DNA of 64,000 nt from Pseudomonas parafulva. GTDB lineage: Bacteria; Pseudomonadota; Gammaproteobacteria; Pseudomonadales; Pseudomonadaceae. A program made the translations under genes and the position numbers. Of the stretch, positions 36,890 to 47,400 are shown piece after piece; the first letter of the stretch is position 1; the number at the start of each line of letters is the position of its first letter. The notes beneath the pieces are model-generated. The model had not been told where the DNA came from. It made no database searches and saw only the letters and a list, made by a program, of their open reading frames with translations. The DNA lies in the NCBI RefSeq assembly GCF_000800255.1, contig NZ_CP009747.1, positions 1,116,001 to 1,180,000 of the forward strand. Direction: 5' to 3'.

Positions 36890-37902
36890 GAGCGCCCCCG
36901 GAACCGTACAACCGGGGCGATCTGACCGTTGCGGTCATCAACGAAACTGGTCCAGCCCAGGTAGGCGCCCTGGCTGTTGTGCAGGCGAAAGGGCAGTAGG
37001 GCGTTCTGCTTGAGGCGCAGCTCCAGGTCGTAGGCCAGGCCATCGCGTAGCAGAAAGTCGATCAATGCACGCAGGCGATTGAAGTTGATGCCACTGGGCA
37101 ACAGTTCGCGCAATTGATCCTGATCGAGTTCACTGATCACTATGGTGAACTTGCTGCTGCGAGTTCGTGTGCGGCTGCCGATCGTGAAGGAACTGCCCAG
37201 ATTGCCATTGCTGCAACCCAGGCTTACCCGTTGCTGGGTCGTGGTGTAAACCGAGCCGGTTTCGAACTCTCGAATCTGTACCTGCTTGAGGTCGAAGCAG
37301 TGGGCAATGATGCCGGCGACGGTGCCTGGCGAACGGCTGCGACTGGCGATCACGCCGGCAAAACTGAGCAGTCGACTCCAAGGCAGTGCCGTGTCGCCGC
37401 GCAGCTTTTTGTCATTCAATCCAAGCAGGGCGAAGATATATTGGGAGAAGCCATCGCTGGCACCCGGCTGGAAACGAATGTAGTAGCGGTACTTGCGCCA
37501 GATGCGGTGTAACAGACTGAGCAGGTAGTGATTGAAGAAATCGAAGAAGGCCGGACGCACACCGATACCCTGCGCATGCTCATACGCCACCTGCTCCAGG
37601 TAGTAGGACGGCAACGGGGAGTCCGTGCCATGCAAGCCCATGAACGTGGTGCAGATGCGGTACCGGTCTTGCGCCGCAGGCATGCGTTCCGCTTTGTACA
37701 CGTCCGAAATGGGAAAGGTCAGCCGCGGGTCGCAGCCAAGCCGTACACGCAGGCGGGTGGCTCTATCTGGCCAACGCGGTTCCAGATCATCCTCGTGCAA
37801 GCCGTGCAGGCGCTCCAGCAACTGGAAGAAGTTGTACTGATGTGCCTCGGCGAGCAACGTGTCGGCTAGATCAGCGGTTGCTTGCCGGTCTGGATTGGCC
37901 AT
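36886..37902 (-). CDS. tssG: T6SS baseplate protein TssG
   Basis: 338 residues, DUF1305/VasB family. N-terminus EAHQYNFFQLLERLHG and the segment FMGLHGTDSPLPSYYLE are diagnostic. TssG forms the wedge core with two TssF and TssE. Its start overlaps the end of tssF by 37 bases. Confidence 0.95.
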   Translation of the reverse strand: MANPDRQATADLADTLLAEAHQYNFFQLLERLHGLHEDDLEPRWPDRATRLRVRLGCDPRLTFPISDVYKAERMPAAQDRYRICTTFMGLHGTDSPLPSYYLEQVAYEHAQGIGVRPAFFDFFNHYLLSLLHRIWRKYRYYIRFQPGASDGFSQYIFALLGLNDKKLRGDTALPWSRLLSFAGVIASRSRSPGTVAGIIAHCFDLKQVQIREFETGSVYTTTQQRVSLGCSNGNLGSSFTIGSRTRTRSSKFTIVISELDQDQLRELLPSGINFNRLRALIDFLLRDGLAYDLELRLKQNALLPFRLHNSQGAYLGWTSFVDDRNGQIAPVVRFRGRS

Positions 37903-39632
37903 GTGTAATGCTCATTATTGGTGATGTTGATCACTTCCAGTTGATGGAAGGAATTGATGCTGGCGTAGAGGGCGAAGAAGTGTGCGAGCACGCAACCGAA
38001 TAGGTAGAGGTCGCCTTCGCAGAGGAACGCCGTCTGATCCAGCTTCAATCGTGTCCGCAGGCCACGAACGGGCTGTCCTTTGATCAGCCAGTCCAATGGC
38101 TCTGTTTGAACATCCTGGATGCCATCGAGGCGTTTGCGGGTGGTGCGTGTCTGCTGGATATCGTGCAACGCCGCGAAGTCGTAGGCCCGAATGATCGCTT
38201 TGAGCGCTTCAGCCGAAAGCAACGACAGATAGTTGAGTGACATGTTGGAAATCAGGACCCACTGCAGTTGGCCGTCCAACACCGGCCGATAGGGGCGCGT
38301 AGGGGCACAGATGTTGCTGTAGCTGGCAAGTGGAGGCGTGACCTCGGAGGTTACATTGATATCATCCACTGCCAGTGCCAGCGGTAGGTCGCGATTGGTG
38401 CAGGTCAGATCGATGGATGCGGTTTCCAGCTCGCCGATGTAAGCGTTGGCGTCCGCGCGCACAAAGGCGATGCGGTGCGTAACGCCATCACCGCGCAGGG
38501 ACTGCTCGAGTGTGTAGCGGTAGTACAGTGCTGTGCGTCCTTGAGCATGTTCGATCTCATGAGCGAACGATTCGAAAGGGCGGAAGGTCCGCAGGTGTCC
38601 GCCGACAGTACCGTCGGTTGTCGTGCGGGTGCTGATTACCTGATCGACACTGAAGATCTCATAGGCATGCCGCTCGCTCCCCTTGGGCGTGAGCTCGACC
38701 TGAGCAGCCTTATTCGAAAGGTCGATTGGTTCCGCGCTGTGTGCGAATAAGTTCACCGCAGGTGTACAGCACAGGCTGAAGTCTGCTTCTGCGACATGCA
38801 GTAAGTCGGGCAACTGGCGGGTGAAGTGGAACTCCAAGCCCACGTGCTGGGCCACTTGATCAGGCCAGATCCTTTCCAGACCCGTTAGCGTGAAGAAATG
38901 GAAGCGCTCAGGAAAAACGAAGTATTCCTGGAGAATTCGGTAACCATCGAAGACGTTTTGCGGGTAGGGCAGTAAAGCCTCGTCTGGTCTGAAGCCTGGG
39001 AAAGCAAGGCTACTGGCTGGTAGCCGGCGAACTTCACCATTGATCACCACACTGACATATTTGAGGTACTGAGCGATCCAGAGATACAGGGTGCGGGCGG
39101 TCTGGGTGTCACCGCTCAGATGGAAGTCCAGGCTGTGGCAGCTCATGGTGTTCAACGGCCGCTTGGCCAAGGTTCGCAGGTCGAGCCGGACTACCGAACT
39201 GTCGAGTGTTTGGGTAGCGTGTACCTTGTCGATCGCGAATGGATGGATGTCCACTTCGGTACAGGTGCGAAACTCGCAGGGCACCCCATCCACAGGCTTG
39301 GAAAACAGTCGCGAACCCCTCGGTATACGCTGGGATTGACTGAGTGCCTGCTTGCGTGGCGTGAACTGGATGATCGTGGCGCTCGGCAGCGGCCGCAGGT
39401 AGTTGGGCCACAGCAGCTGCAGCATTGGATGCGTTAGCTCAGGGAGATCGTCTTCCAGCTTGAGCCGCAGCTTGGCGGTGAGGAAAGCAAAAGCCTCCAT
39501 CAAGCGTTCGACATCCGGGTCGCTGCCACCCTTGCCTAGCAGTCGGGCAAGCTGCGGGTTGTCTTTGGCGAAGTCATTCCCCAGCTCATGGAGGAAACGC
39601 AACTCTTCGCTGAATCTATCCTTGAGCGACAT
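37866..39632 (-). CDS. tssF: T6SS baseplate protein TssF
   Basis: 588 residues, DUF879/VasA family. It begins FSEELRFLHELGNDFAKDNP followed by DPDVERLMEAFAFLTAKL, typical of TssF. It builds the baseplate wedge with TssG, E and K. ATG 39632 is 3 bases after tssE. Confidence 0.96.
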   Translation of the reverse strand: MSLKDRFSEELRFLHELGNDFAKDNPQLARLLGKGGSDPDVERLMEAFAFLTAKLRLKLEDDLPELTHPMLQLLWPNYLRPLPSATIIQFTPRKQALSQSQRIPRGSRLFSKPVDGVPCEFRTCTEVDIHPFAIDKVHATQTLDSSVVRLDLRTLAKRPLNTMSCHSLDFHLSGDTQTARTLYLWIAQYLKYVSVVINGEVRRLPASSLAFPGFRPDEALLPYPQNVFDGYRILQEYFVFPERFHFFTLTGLERIWPDQVAQHVGLEFHFTRQLPDLLHVAEADFSLCCTPAVNLFAHSAEPIDLSNKAAQVELTPKGSERHAYEIFSVDQVISTRTTTDGTVGGHLRTFRPFESFAHEIEHAQGRTALYYRYTLEQSLRGDGVTHRIAFVRADANAYIGELETASIDLTCTNRDLPLALAVDDINVTSEVTPPLASYSNICAPTRPYRPVLDGQLQWVLISNMSLNYLSLLSAEALKAIIRAYDFAALHDIQQTRTTRKRLDGIQDVQTEPLDWLIKGQPVRGLRTRLKLDQTAFLCEGDLYLFGCVLAHFFALYASINSFHQLEVINITNNEHYTWPIQTGKQPLI

Positions 39633-39635
39633 GCG

Positions 39636-40046
39636 TCACCTCACTCGGGTGTGGTGGTTATGGCCGTTGACCAGCAGATCCAGTTGCAACTGCTCAGAGT
39701 GGTTGTTGACCTGTATGTGGCAGTCCAGCCTGAAATGCAGTTCCAGCGAGGCGTGGCAATCGGGCATTGCTTTGAGCGCGTGCACGTGCACGCGCGGTTC
39801 GAAGCGCAGAATGGTGCGACGGATGTCTGCGCTCACTTGCTGCAGCAGATCGCCACTGCTTGCGTCGTGTCCGTTGAAGTCACGCAGGCCCAGCTCAGGG
39901 CTGCTTTGCGAGCAACCCTGACGAGCGTTGAGCAATATTTCGAGGTGGCGCTTGATGGCAGCGAATTTTTGACTAGCGTTTTCCTGCCGGGACGGCTCTC
40001 GGCAGACGGATTGATTCGCCGTCAAACGATCGAAAAATCCACTCAT
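39636..40046 (-). CDS. tssE: T6SS baseplate protein TssE (gp25-like)
   Basis: 136 residues with a gp25-like core (HLEILLNARQG, SPELGLRDFNG, then ILRFEPRVHVHALK). TssE initiates sheath assembly. ATG 40046 overlaps the tssC stop (ATGA); an open frame continues upstream to 40247 but lies inside tssC. Confidence 0.94.
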   Translation of the reverse strand: MSGFFDRLTANQSVCREPSRQENASQKFAAIKRHLEILLNARQGCSQSSPELGLRDFNGHDASSGDLLQQVSADIRRTILRFEPRVHVHALKAMPDCHASLELHFRLDCHIQVNNHSEQLQLDLLVNGHNHHTRVR

Positions 40047-41533
40047 TGCGTGTCGAGCCGCCCAACGAGGGAAATTTCGAAGTTCGCCCCCATGTACTTG
40101 AAGTGCGGGCGTACGGCGAGCGAAACCTGATACCAGCCTGGATCGCCGGCAACGTCCGACACCTCGACTCTCGCGGCACGCAATGGCCGACGGCCGCGCA
40201 CATCGGCAGAAGGATTTTCCTGGTCGGCAACGTATTGCTTGATCCATTTGTTGAGCTCGGACTCAAGGTCACGACGCTCTTTCCAGCTGCCGATCTGCTC
40301 GCGCTGCAGCACCTTGATGTAGTGGGCCAGGCGGTTGACGATGAACAGGTAGGGCAACTGGGTGCCGAGTTTGTAGTTAGTCTGCGCCTGCAGCCCTTCT
40401 GGGGTCTTGGGGAAGTTCTTCGGCTTTTGTGCCGAGTTGGCGGAGAAGAACACGGCGTTGTCGCTGTCCTTGCGCATGGTCAAGGCGATGAAGCCTTCTT
40501 CAGCCAACTCGAACTCCTTGCGGTCGGAAATCAGCACCTCAGTCGGGATCTTGGCCTGCAACTGGCCGAGGGACTCGTACAGGTGCACCGGTAGATCCTC
40601 GACGGTGCCACCGGACTGCGGGCCAATGATGTTCGGACACCAACGGTATCGGGCGAAGCTGTCGTTGATGCAACTGGCCAGCAGGAACGCTGAATTGCCC
40701 CACAGGTAGTTGTCGTGCTCCCCGTCGATATTCTCGTAGTAGTGGTAGCTCTGGACGGGGTTCTCTTGTGGGTGATAGGCCGAGCGAAGCATGAAACGCG
40801 GACCGGTCAGCGCAGCATGGCGGGCATCCTCACTTTCACGGAACGCTCGCCATTTGGCATGCCGCGGGCCAGCGAAAATGTCCTTGATCTCTTTCAGGTT
40901 GGGGAGCTCTTCGAAGCTGCTCAGATTGAAGAACTCAGGTGATGGCGCTGCGAGGAAGGGAGCGTGAGACATTGCGCCGACGGAGGCCATGTAACTCAGC
41001 AGTTTGATGTCCGGGGAAGAGGGGCCGAAGTTATAGTTGCCCACCATGGCCGCAACTGGCTCGCCGCCAAATTGACCGTAACCTGCTGTGTAGACATGCT
41101 TGTACATTCCGCTGCAGGTGATATCGGCAGCATTCTCGAAATCGTCGAGTAGGTCGTCCTTACTGACATGCAGGACTTCAAGCTTGATATTCTCGCGGAA
41201 GTCAGTGCGGTCCACCAGAAGTTTGAGGCTGCGCCACGAGGACTCAAGCTGCTGAAACTCAGGCTGGTGCAGGATCGCATCCATCTGTTTGCTGAGTACC
41301 CGATCCACCTCGGCGATCATCTGATCGACGCGATGTTTATTGATTATTTGATTTGGATCATTACTTTTAAGTAGTTCAGCGATAAAGGCCGAGACGCCCT
41401 GCTTGGCGACCTGATAACCCTCTTGTACGGGAATCAATTTGGTTTCCGCCATGAGCTCGTCGAGTAAACTGGCAGAGCCCAATGTGTCGGCAGTTTTTTC
41501 AACGGCCACAGGAGTGCTGTTTTGCTTAGGCAT
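40043..41533 (-). CDS. tssC: T6SS sheath large subunit TssC (VipB)
   Basis: 496 residues with VipB hallmarks (FVNRLAHYIKVLQREQIG, WYQVSLAVRPHFKYMGA). The N-terminal stretch at residues 22-34 (SLLDELMAETKLI) resembles the helix by which TssC proteins are recognised by ClpV. Together with TssB it forms the contractile sheath. It starts 16 bases after tssB. Confidence 0.96.
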   Translation of the reverse strand: MPKQNSTPVAVEKTADTLGSASLLDELMAETKLIPVQEGYQVAKQGVSAFIAELLKSNDPNQIINKHRVDQMIAEVDRVLSKQMDAILHQPEFQQLESSWRSLKLLVDRTDFRENIKLEVLHVSKDDLLDDFENAADITCSGMYKHVYTAGYGQFGGEPVAAMVGNYNFGPSSPDIKLLSYMASVGAMSHAPFLAAPSPEFFNLSSFEELPNLKEIKDIFAGPRHAKWRAFRESEDARHAALTGPRFMLRSAYHPQENPVQSYHYYENIDGEHDNYLWGNSAFLLASCINDSFARYRWCPNIIGPQSGGTVEDLPVHLYESLGQLQAKIPTEVLISDRKEFELAEEGFIALTMRKDSDNAVFFSANSAQKPKNFPKTPEGLQAQTNYKLGTQLPYLFIVNRLAHYIKVLQREQIGSWKERRDLESELNKWIKQYVADQENPSADVRGRRPLRAARVEVSDVAGDPGWYQVSLAVRPHFKYMGANFEISLVGRLDTQ

Positions 41534-41549
41534 GGGACGCTCCGTTGTC

Positions 41550-42053
41550 TCAGTCTTGTTTTGGTGCTTCGAACACTATGTCCAGTTCTTCAGCGAGCTG
41601 CTTTCGTGCACGCTCATTGCTCAACAGATGCTGCAAGTGCTTGCGAAATGTCGGCACATTGCCCAGCGGGCCTTTGAGGGCAACCAGTGCTTCACGCAAC
41701 TCCAGCAGTTTGTTCAGCTCCGGTATCTGACGGGCGATCCGGTCTGGCCCAAAGTCATTGATCGACCGGAACTGCAATTGCACAGCGAGCTCTGTCCCTG
41801 GCGCGGCATTGAGCATGGAAGGTACGGACATGCCTAAGCTTACGTCGGCGTCATGCAGTACATTGTTGAACGTGTGTTTATCAATACGCATGACCTGGCG
41901 GTCCTCCAGAGCACGGTTGTCATCCAAGCCGAAATCGCCCATGACCAACATCTTGTGGGGGAGCTCTATTTCGGCTTGCTCGTCTCCAGTTGCCGAAACA
42001 TATTTGATATTTATACGTTCCTTGGGCGCGACCGAGCCAGTGCTCTTGACCAT
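41550..42053 (-). CDS. tssB: T6SS sheath small subunit TssB (VipA)
   Basis: 167 residues (SVAPKERINIKYVSATGDEQ, LPHKMLVMGDFG, LLELREALVALKGPLGN), typical TssB. First gene of the leftward core operon. ATG 42053 follows AAGGAGAG; the frame is open to 42191 but lacks a site. The SD lies in the sequence TCAAGGAGAG, close to an Rsm-type CANGGANG target. Confidence 0.95.
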   Translation of the reverse strand: MVKSTGSVAPKERINIKYVSATGDEQAEIELPHKMLVMGDFGLDDNRALEDRQVMRIDKHTFNNVLHDADVSLGMSVPSMLNAAPGTELAVQLQFRSINDFGPDRIARQIPELNKLLELREALVALKGPLGNVPTFRKHLQHLLSNERARKQLAEELDIVFEAPKQD

Positions 42054-42350
42054 TGAAACTCTCTCCTTGATATGTAGGGATTTTCCGAAAGATATGAATT
42101 TTAAAGATTGCTTGTAGGAAAATTCTCTGATGGCGGTGCGAAAGTTGGCTTTATGAAGTTGGCGGCGATTCGAATATTTAAAACCTTGCACTGGGAAGGA
42201 TTGCTTGGTCGAGCGTGAATTTGTAAATGAATATTTGTTTGTTATTTTTCTTTCCTATGGCCTACGCTTTCGCCAGTTTCCAGGCCCGGCTGACATCGAG
42301 TGATGAGCAGGCCTGGTCTCGGCCAAGTGCAGATCTAGAACAGGAAGTTA
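42054..42350. promoter_or_regulatory. Divergent intergenic region between the two T6SS core operons
   Basis: About 300 bp, markedly AT-rich in 42060-42260, separating tssB (-) from the tagO-like gene (+). It must hold promoters for both operons. I could not fix convincing -35/-10 or sigma-54 -24/-12 elements by eye. The tssB translation initiation region contains an Rsm-like GGA site. Confidence 0.55.
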
Positions 42351-42989
42351 TTGTCAGTGATTGTGCGGAGTACATATAGCGTAGCTATTTCGCTGCTACT
42401 CAGTTGTATGCCGGTGCTTGCATACGCTGATCGAGATTGCCCAAGAATTGTGTCCAACCTCGAGCGCCTGGCTTGTTTCGACAAGTCCGCCGGAACACCG
42501 GCTCGCGTTGAGCCAGTGAGGTGGTCCGCGCCGGAGCAGGACTCATCCACCCTGCGCCGCGTATTGGATCACGAGGCGGGTCGGCCGCCAGAGGACCTGA
42601 CGTTTCGCCTGAGCGCTGAAGGGGAGGGGTTGTTGTTTTCCGCGCCCGCTATCGCATCGGCAGCCCCAGCTCCGTACCTGGTCATCAGCTGTGTGCAGAA
42701 CATCTCCAGATTGCAGTTGGTCCTCGGCCGCCCTGTCGATGTGGGTCGGGTGAAGGTGCGGTTGCAGGGCGAGCAGCGCTCGACACACGCGACGTCATGG
42801 CGGGTACTGGAAAACGGCCAGGTACTCGATGCTGGTCGAGGTTTACCGGGGATCGAGCAGATTAGGCAACTGATCGGAGCTCATCGCATCCATGTTCAGA
42901 GCGACAACCCGGCGGTCGATGGCTTGATCTTCGATGCCCAAGGGCTTGATCCACTCATCGATAAGGCGCGCAAGACATGTCGCTGGTAG
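42351..42989 (+). CDS. T6SS-associated TagO/VasI-like periplasmic protein
   Basis: 212 residues. A signal peptide (SVAISLLLSCMPVLAYA) is followed by the VasI/TagO pattern CPRIVSNLERLACFDKSAG and paired cysteines (LVISCVQNISRLQL; KTCRW at the end). Role uncertain; the family accompanies many T6SS clusters. The start is taken as TTG 42351 behind AGGA; GTG 42357 is possible. It overlaps tssA by 13 bases. Confidence 0.8.
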   Translation: MSVIVRSTYSVAISLLLSCMPVLAYADRDCPRIVSNLERLACFDKSAGTPARVEPVRWSAPEQDSSTLRRVLDHEAGRPPEDLTFRLSAEGEGLLFSAPAIASAAPAPYLVISCVQNISRLQLVLGRPVDVGRVKVRLQGEQRSTHATSWRVLENGQVLDAGRGLPGIEQIRQLIGAHRIHVQSDNPAVDGLIFDAQGLDPLIDKARKTCRW

Positions 42990-44440
42990 CAAAGGTCTCG
43001 GCTGAGGAAATCGCCCGGCTGCTTGCGCCGATTGACCCACAGGCACCTGCCGGCCTGTTCGATGTGGAGGACGAAACGTATCAGGCCATTGATCAGGAGA
43101 TGGTCAAGCTGGGCGGGCTGCAGGAAGCCTCGATCGACTGGGCCTACATCGAAGAAGCGTCCCGGCAATACTTAGGCCAGCAGTGCAAGCATTTACGGAT
43201 CGTCGCCCACCTGAGTGCTGCATGGCTGCGCGTCGATTGCTGGCGGCGCTGGGTATTTACCTTGGAGCTGTTGGCGGGTGTTGTTGAGCGCTATTGGGAA
43301 GCCGCTCATCCCAAACCGGGCCCCAAGGGCTACCTAGGCAAGCGCAAGCTGGTCGTCATCGTGGTCACGCGTTTGATCGAGGCTCTACCGCGGCTAGACC
43401 GTTTTACTTACAGCACCTCCCATGCCGCAATGGCTCTGGATGGGTTGACGCGCCTACAGCAGCAACAGAACACCGCACAATTGGATGCCGGGGGGCTGGG
43501 GGAGTTGGAGCGCGTGCTACGTAAACAGTTGGAGCTTGCCAGCGGTGTTGGCGAGTCCTGCGTGGCCACTAATCTTGCTCCTAGCACCGACTCTGCACCG
43601 CTTGCGCAGGTCATCGCCAAGCCAGCGCCGCGAGTGTCGCTGAGCAACGAGCGAGAAACGCGGCGAGCCCTATTGAGCATGGCTGAGCTCATCAATCAGC
43701 AGGACCCCTACGATCCTACCGGCTACCAGTTACGCCGCTTCGGCCTGTGGGCACATATTCAGGCTGCGCCGCAGACCAGGCAGGACAATCGTACGGAACT
43801 GATGGCGGTTCCGCAGGACATTGCCGGTGACTATGAGGAAGCCATAGGTGGCACGACGCTTGATGCCGCATTGCTGCAGCGGATCGAGAAAAGCGTGACG
43901 GCTTGCCCTTACTGGATTCACGGCAGTTTCCTCGCGGCGACCGCCGCAACCCGGTTGGCGATGGGCGAAGTGGCCGAGGCTATTCGCGCTGCCACCGCGC
44001 GGTTCGTGCTGCGCATGCCGGCGTTGCAGCAATTGTGTTTCAGCGACGGCCGGGTATTCGTGGATGACCAATGCCTGGCCTGGCTCAAGGGCTCTCAAGG
44101 GCAATCTGATCAGGACGCAGGCGCTCAGGAGTTTTCAAGCTTGCGCGAGGAGCTGACCGGCCAACTGGAAGCCGGTGGCGTCGAACCGGTTCTGCTCAGG
44201 CTGCAAGGGATGCAAGCCGATCTGCGAACGCCCCGGGAGCGCTGCCATACCACAGTGATCGCTGCTGACTTGCTGGCTGCGCGGGGGGTGTCCTGGCTGG
44301 CGCAGGACCTGTGCGCGAGCGTTGCCCGGACGATGCAGCACACCACCGCCAGCGCATGGGAGCCAGAGGTCTTTCAACGGCTTCAGCAGTATGCCGCCCC
44401 CCAGTTGCTGGTTGAACGGAGCAAGGAGCAGGAGTCTTGA
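42977..44440 (+). CDS. tssA: T6SS cap/assembly protein TssA (VasJ-type)
   Basis: 487 residues. N-terminal ImpA_N domain (about 10-130: LLAPIDPQAPAGLFDVED, WRRWVFTLELLAGVVERYWE) and a C-terminal VasJ-like domain (PYWIHGSFLAATAATRLAMG, LCFSDGRVFVDD). TssA proteins prime baseplate/tail polymerisation or cap the distal end. ATG 42977 lies inside the end of the previous gene; its stop overlaps the tssM start (TGATG). Confidence 0.92.
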   Translation: MSLVAKVSAEEIARLLAPIDPQAPAGLFDVEDETYQAIDQEMVKLGGLQEASIDWAYIEEASRQYLGQQCKHLRIVAHLSAAWLRVDCWRRWVFTLELLAGVVERYWEAAHPKPGPKGYLGKRKLVVIVVTRLIEALPRLDRFTYSTSHAAMALDGLTRLQQQQNTAQLDAGGLGELERVLRKQLELASGVGESCVATNLAPSTDSAPLAQVIAKPAPRVSLSNERETRRALLSMAELINQQDPYDPTGYQLRRFGLWAHIQAAPQTRQDNRTELMAVPQDIAGDYEEAIGGTTLDAALLQRIEKSVTACPYWIHGSFLAATAATRLAMGEVAEAIRAATARFVLRMPALQQLCFSDGRVFVDDQCLAWLKGSQGQSDQDAGAQEFSSLREELTGQLEAGGVEPVLLRLQGMQADLRTPRERCHTTVIAADLLAARGVSWLAQDLCASVARTMQHTTASAWEPEVFQRLQQYAAPQLLVERSKEQES

Positions 44441-47400
44441 TGACGCAATTATGGAAGCAACTCAAACGCTGGAACTTGCCGCTGGTAACGCGTATTGGTC
44501 TGGCGATGCCGTTGCTGCTCGTGCTGGCTGCTCTGCTGATGCTCGTTGCCATTTGGTGGCTTGGTCCGCAATGGAGGTGGCACGAGCAGCAGCCGTTGGC
44601 CAGCACGGCCCATCGGGGGTTGGCAAGCCTGGTGCTTGTGCTAATACCGCTGCTGTGCTGGCTGGTTGTGCTGCGCGGCCGTAATCAACGCCTGCAGTCC
44701 GAGCGCAATCAGGCCGTGGCCGCCGAGCTGGACCAAACGTTGCCGTTCGTTCAAGCGCAAGAGAAGGCACTGGACCAAGGGCTGTCGCGATTCCTGCACA
44801 ATGCCGGTGGGCGACGTGCATTGTACCGACTGCCCTGGTACCTGGTAGTGGGCGACCAGTATGCAGGCAAGACCAGCTTGATCGACCGTACCGAACAGAA
44901 TTTTTCTCTGACTCGCATCGACCAGACACAGGCGCGCGGCCGACAAGTGCAATCACTGGCCCACCCGATCGGTTGGTGGATCAGCAACGATGCGGTGATC
45001 ATTGACCCGCCAGGCGCCTTTATCAGTCAGGAATCAGGGGACGCTTCGCCTGCCGCGGAAGCAGGCGCAGTGCCACCCGCCACTGCGGCCAGATTATGGC
45101 AGCACCTGCTGGACTGGCTGCTGCGCAACCGGAGCCAGAGAGCTCTCAACGGTGTGTTGCTGGTCGTCGATTTGCCTGCACTGCTGCACGGCACGCCTGA
45201 GCAACGCATTGCGCTGGCGCACGTGTTGCGCACGCGGGTGTACGAGGTGAGTAGCCAATTGGGCTCGCGCCTGCCACTGTATGTGATATTGAGCAAGTTC
45301 GACTTATTGGATGGTTTCGATCAGCTTTACGCCGGGCTTCCCGCCGCAGCGCGGGAAGAGATGCTGGGTTTCACCTTCAAGCTGGACGCGATTGGAACGT
45401 TCGACGCCTGGCTGGACGAGTTTAGCGATCACTACGACCGAATGATCAGCCAAGTATTTGAGCAGGTGCTGGACCGACTCGATACATTGGGCGATGCAAC
45501 ACTGCGGGCGCGTCTTTTCTCATTGCACGCCCAGTTGGTTGGGCTGCGCCCGATACTACTGGGATTCCTGCAAGAAGCATTGGCAAGTGACCGCTTCACC
45601 ACGCCAGCACTGGTGCGTGGTGTGTACTGGTCTTCGGTGGTACAGCAAGGCGACATGCTCAATGCATTCGTTCGTGAGGCCGCACAGCCCTACAAGACAA
45701 AACTTCCGCTGCGCGAGGGCAAGGCACAGAGCAAGGCACTGGTCTATTTCATCCAACATGCCTTCAGGCGTGTCATCTATCAGGAAGCCGGACTTGCCGG
45801 GGATAACATCAGAGTGGCGCTTAGGAAGCGGCAGTTACTCTGGGTTGGCACGGGTGTGGGGATACTGGCTCTTAGTGTCACCATCGCCAGTTGGCAACGT
45901 TATTTCGAAATCAATGGCGCGAAGGCCGCCAACGTGCTCGCCAAAAGTCGAGTGTACAGTCATCGTGAAGTGGACCAGCGTTTGGACCCGACTGGACACA
46001 ACCTGCTGCAGCCGCTGGATCAGATCCGCGACGCCGTGTCGGTATTTGGCGACTACCGTGACGCATGGCCGGGTGTGGCTGACTTAGGTTTGTATCAGGG
46101 GCGTGTCATCGGTCCGCGTGTCGATGAGGCTTACCTTAGCTTGCTCTCGAAACGTTTCCTGCCGGCCTTGGCCAGCGGGGTAATCGATGTCATGGATACG
46201 GCCTCCCCAGGCAGTGAGCAGCAGATGGCGGCCCTAAGGGTCTACCGGATGCTGGAGGATCGCCAGAACCGCCGACCCGAATGGGTAGAGGATTGGATGG
46301 CTCGCCAGTGGCAGCAAAAATTTCCTGGCCAGGGCCAATTGCAACGCGACCTCATGCGGCACCTGAAGTACGCGATGGCCTATGCCGATGCCGAGCTGCC
46401 GCAATACAACCAGCGAATCGCTGAGGTGCAGCAAAGTTTACGCAAGATGCCGCTGCCAGAGCGGGTCTATTCGAGCCTGAAGCAGCAGGCAGGAAAACAA
46501 TTGCCTACTGACTTGGACCTGCGTCTTCAGGTCGGGCCGGCCTTCGATGTGGTATACCAGTCGTCTGTCGGTGGCAGGCAGGGTGAAAGTGTGCTGGTAG
46601 CACCCATGCTTACGGCAAAGGGCTTCAGGCAATACTTCGAGCCGCATAGTCAGCGCTTTGCCGAAATGGCGATGGTCGACGAGTGGGCACTGGGTGAGCG
46701 CGGCCAGCTCGACTATTCGGATGCCGACCGAGAGGCGCTGGGTGAACGGCTGCGTAATTTGTACAGCGCCGACTTCATCGACAGTTGGCGGCGTGCCTTG
46801 AATGCTTTCTCGGTGGCCGACTTCCGCGATCTGGATCATGGCGTTGAGGTGCTGCAGCAGTTCACCGGTCCATCTGCACCCCTGCATCGGCTGTTGGATA
46901 CGGTGAGGGCCAATACCTGGCTGACATCCGCTGTGGATACTGATGCAGTTGCGAAGGCTGAGATGTTAGGGCCGACAACCCGCAAGTCTGAGCAACAGCA
47001 GGCGTGGGCGATTCAGCGTGCCTTTGCGGGGCTGACCGCCATGCTGCGCGCAACGGGTGAAAAGCCTAGCTATTACGATGAAACCCTAGGTGCCATCGCC
47101 GCCGTACATGATTACGCGAAGGCGGTGCAGGACAGTCCGGACAGAGGCAAAGCGGCACTCCAGGCGGTGCTTCAGCGCTTCTCGATGACAGGACCTGATC
47201 CGATCGGCACCCTGCAACGCGTAGCCACCGGCTTGCCAGAGCCAATCAACCATCAGGTTGGAAAATTGGCCGATCAAACGGCACAAGTGCTCAACGTCGA
47301 GGCCCTGCGCGAGCTTGAGCGCCGCTGGGATGCCGAGGTGTACAGCTTCTTCCAGCAGCGCCTGGCTGGGCGCTACCCCTTTGTGGTGCGGGCACCCGAT

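Noticed and set aside
39973..40272. Alternative frame opposite/inside the tssC-tssE junction
   Set aside because: Shadow of the overlapping tssC and tssE frames; the annotated genes account for the conserved residues.
42186..42210. Possible sigma-54 -24/-12 promoter in the tssB/tagO divergent region
   Set aside because: A GG and a GC occur but with 8-base spacing instead of 10, so it does not fit the consensus.
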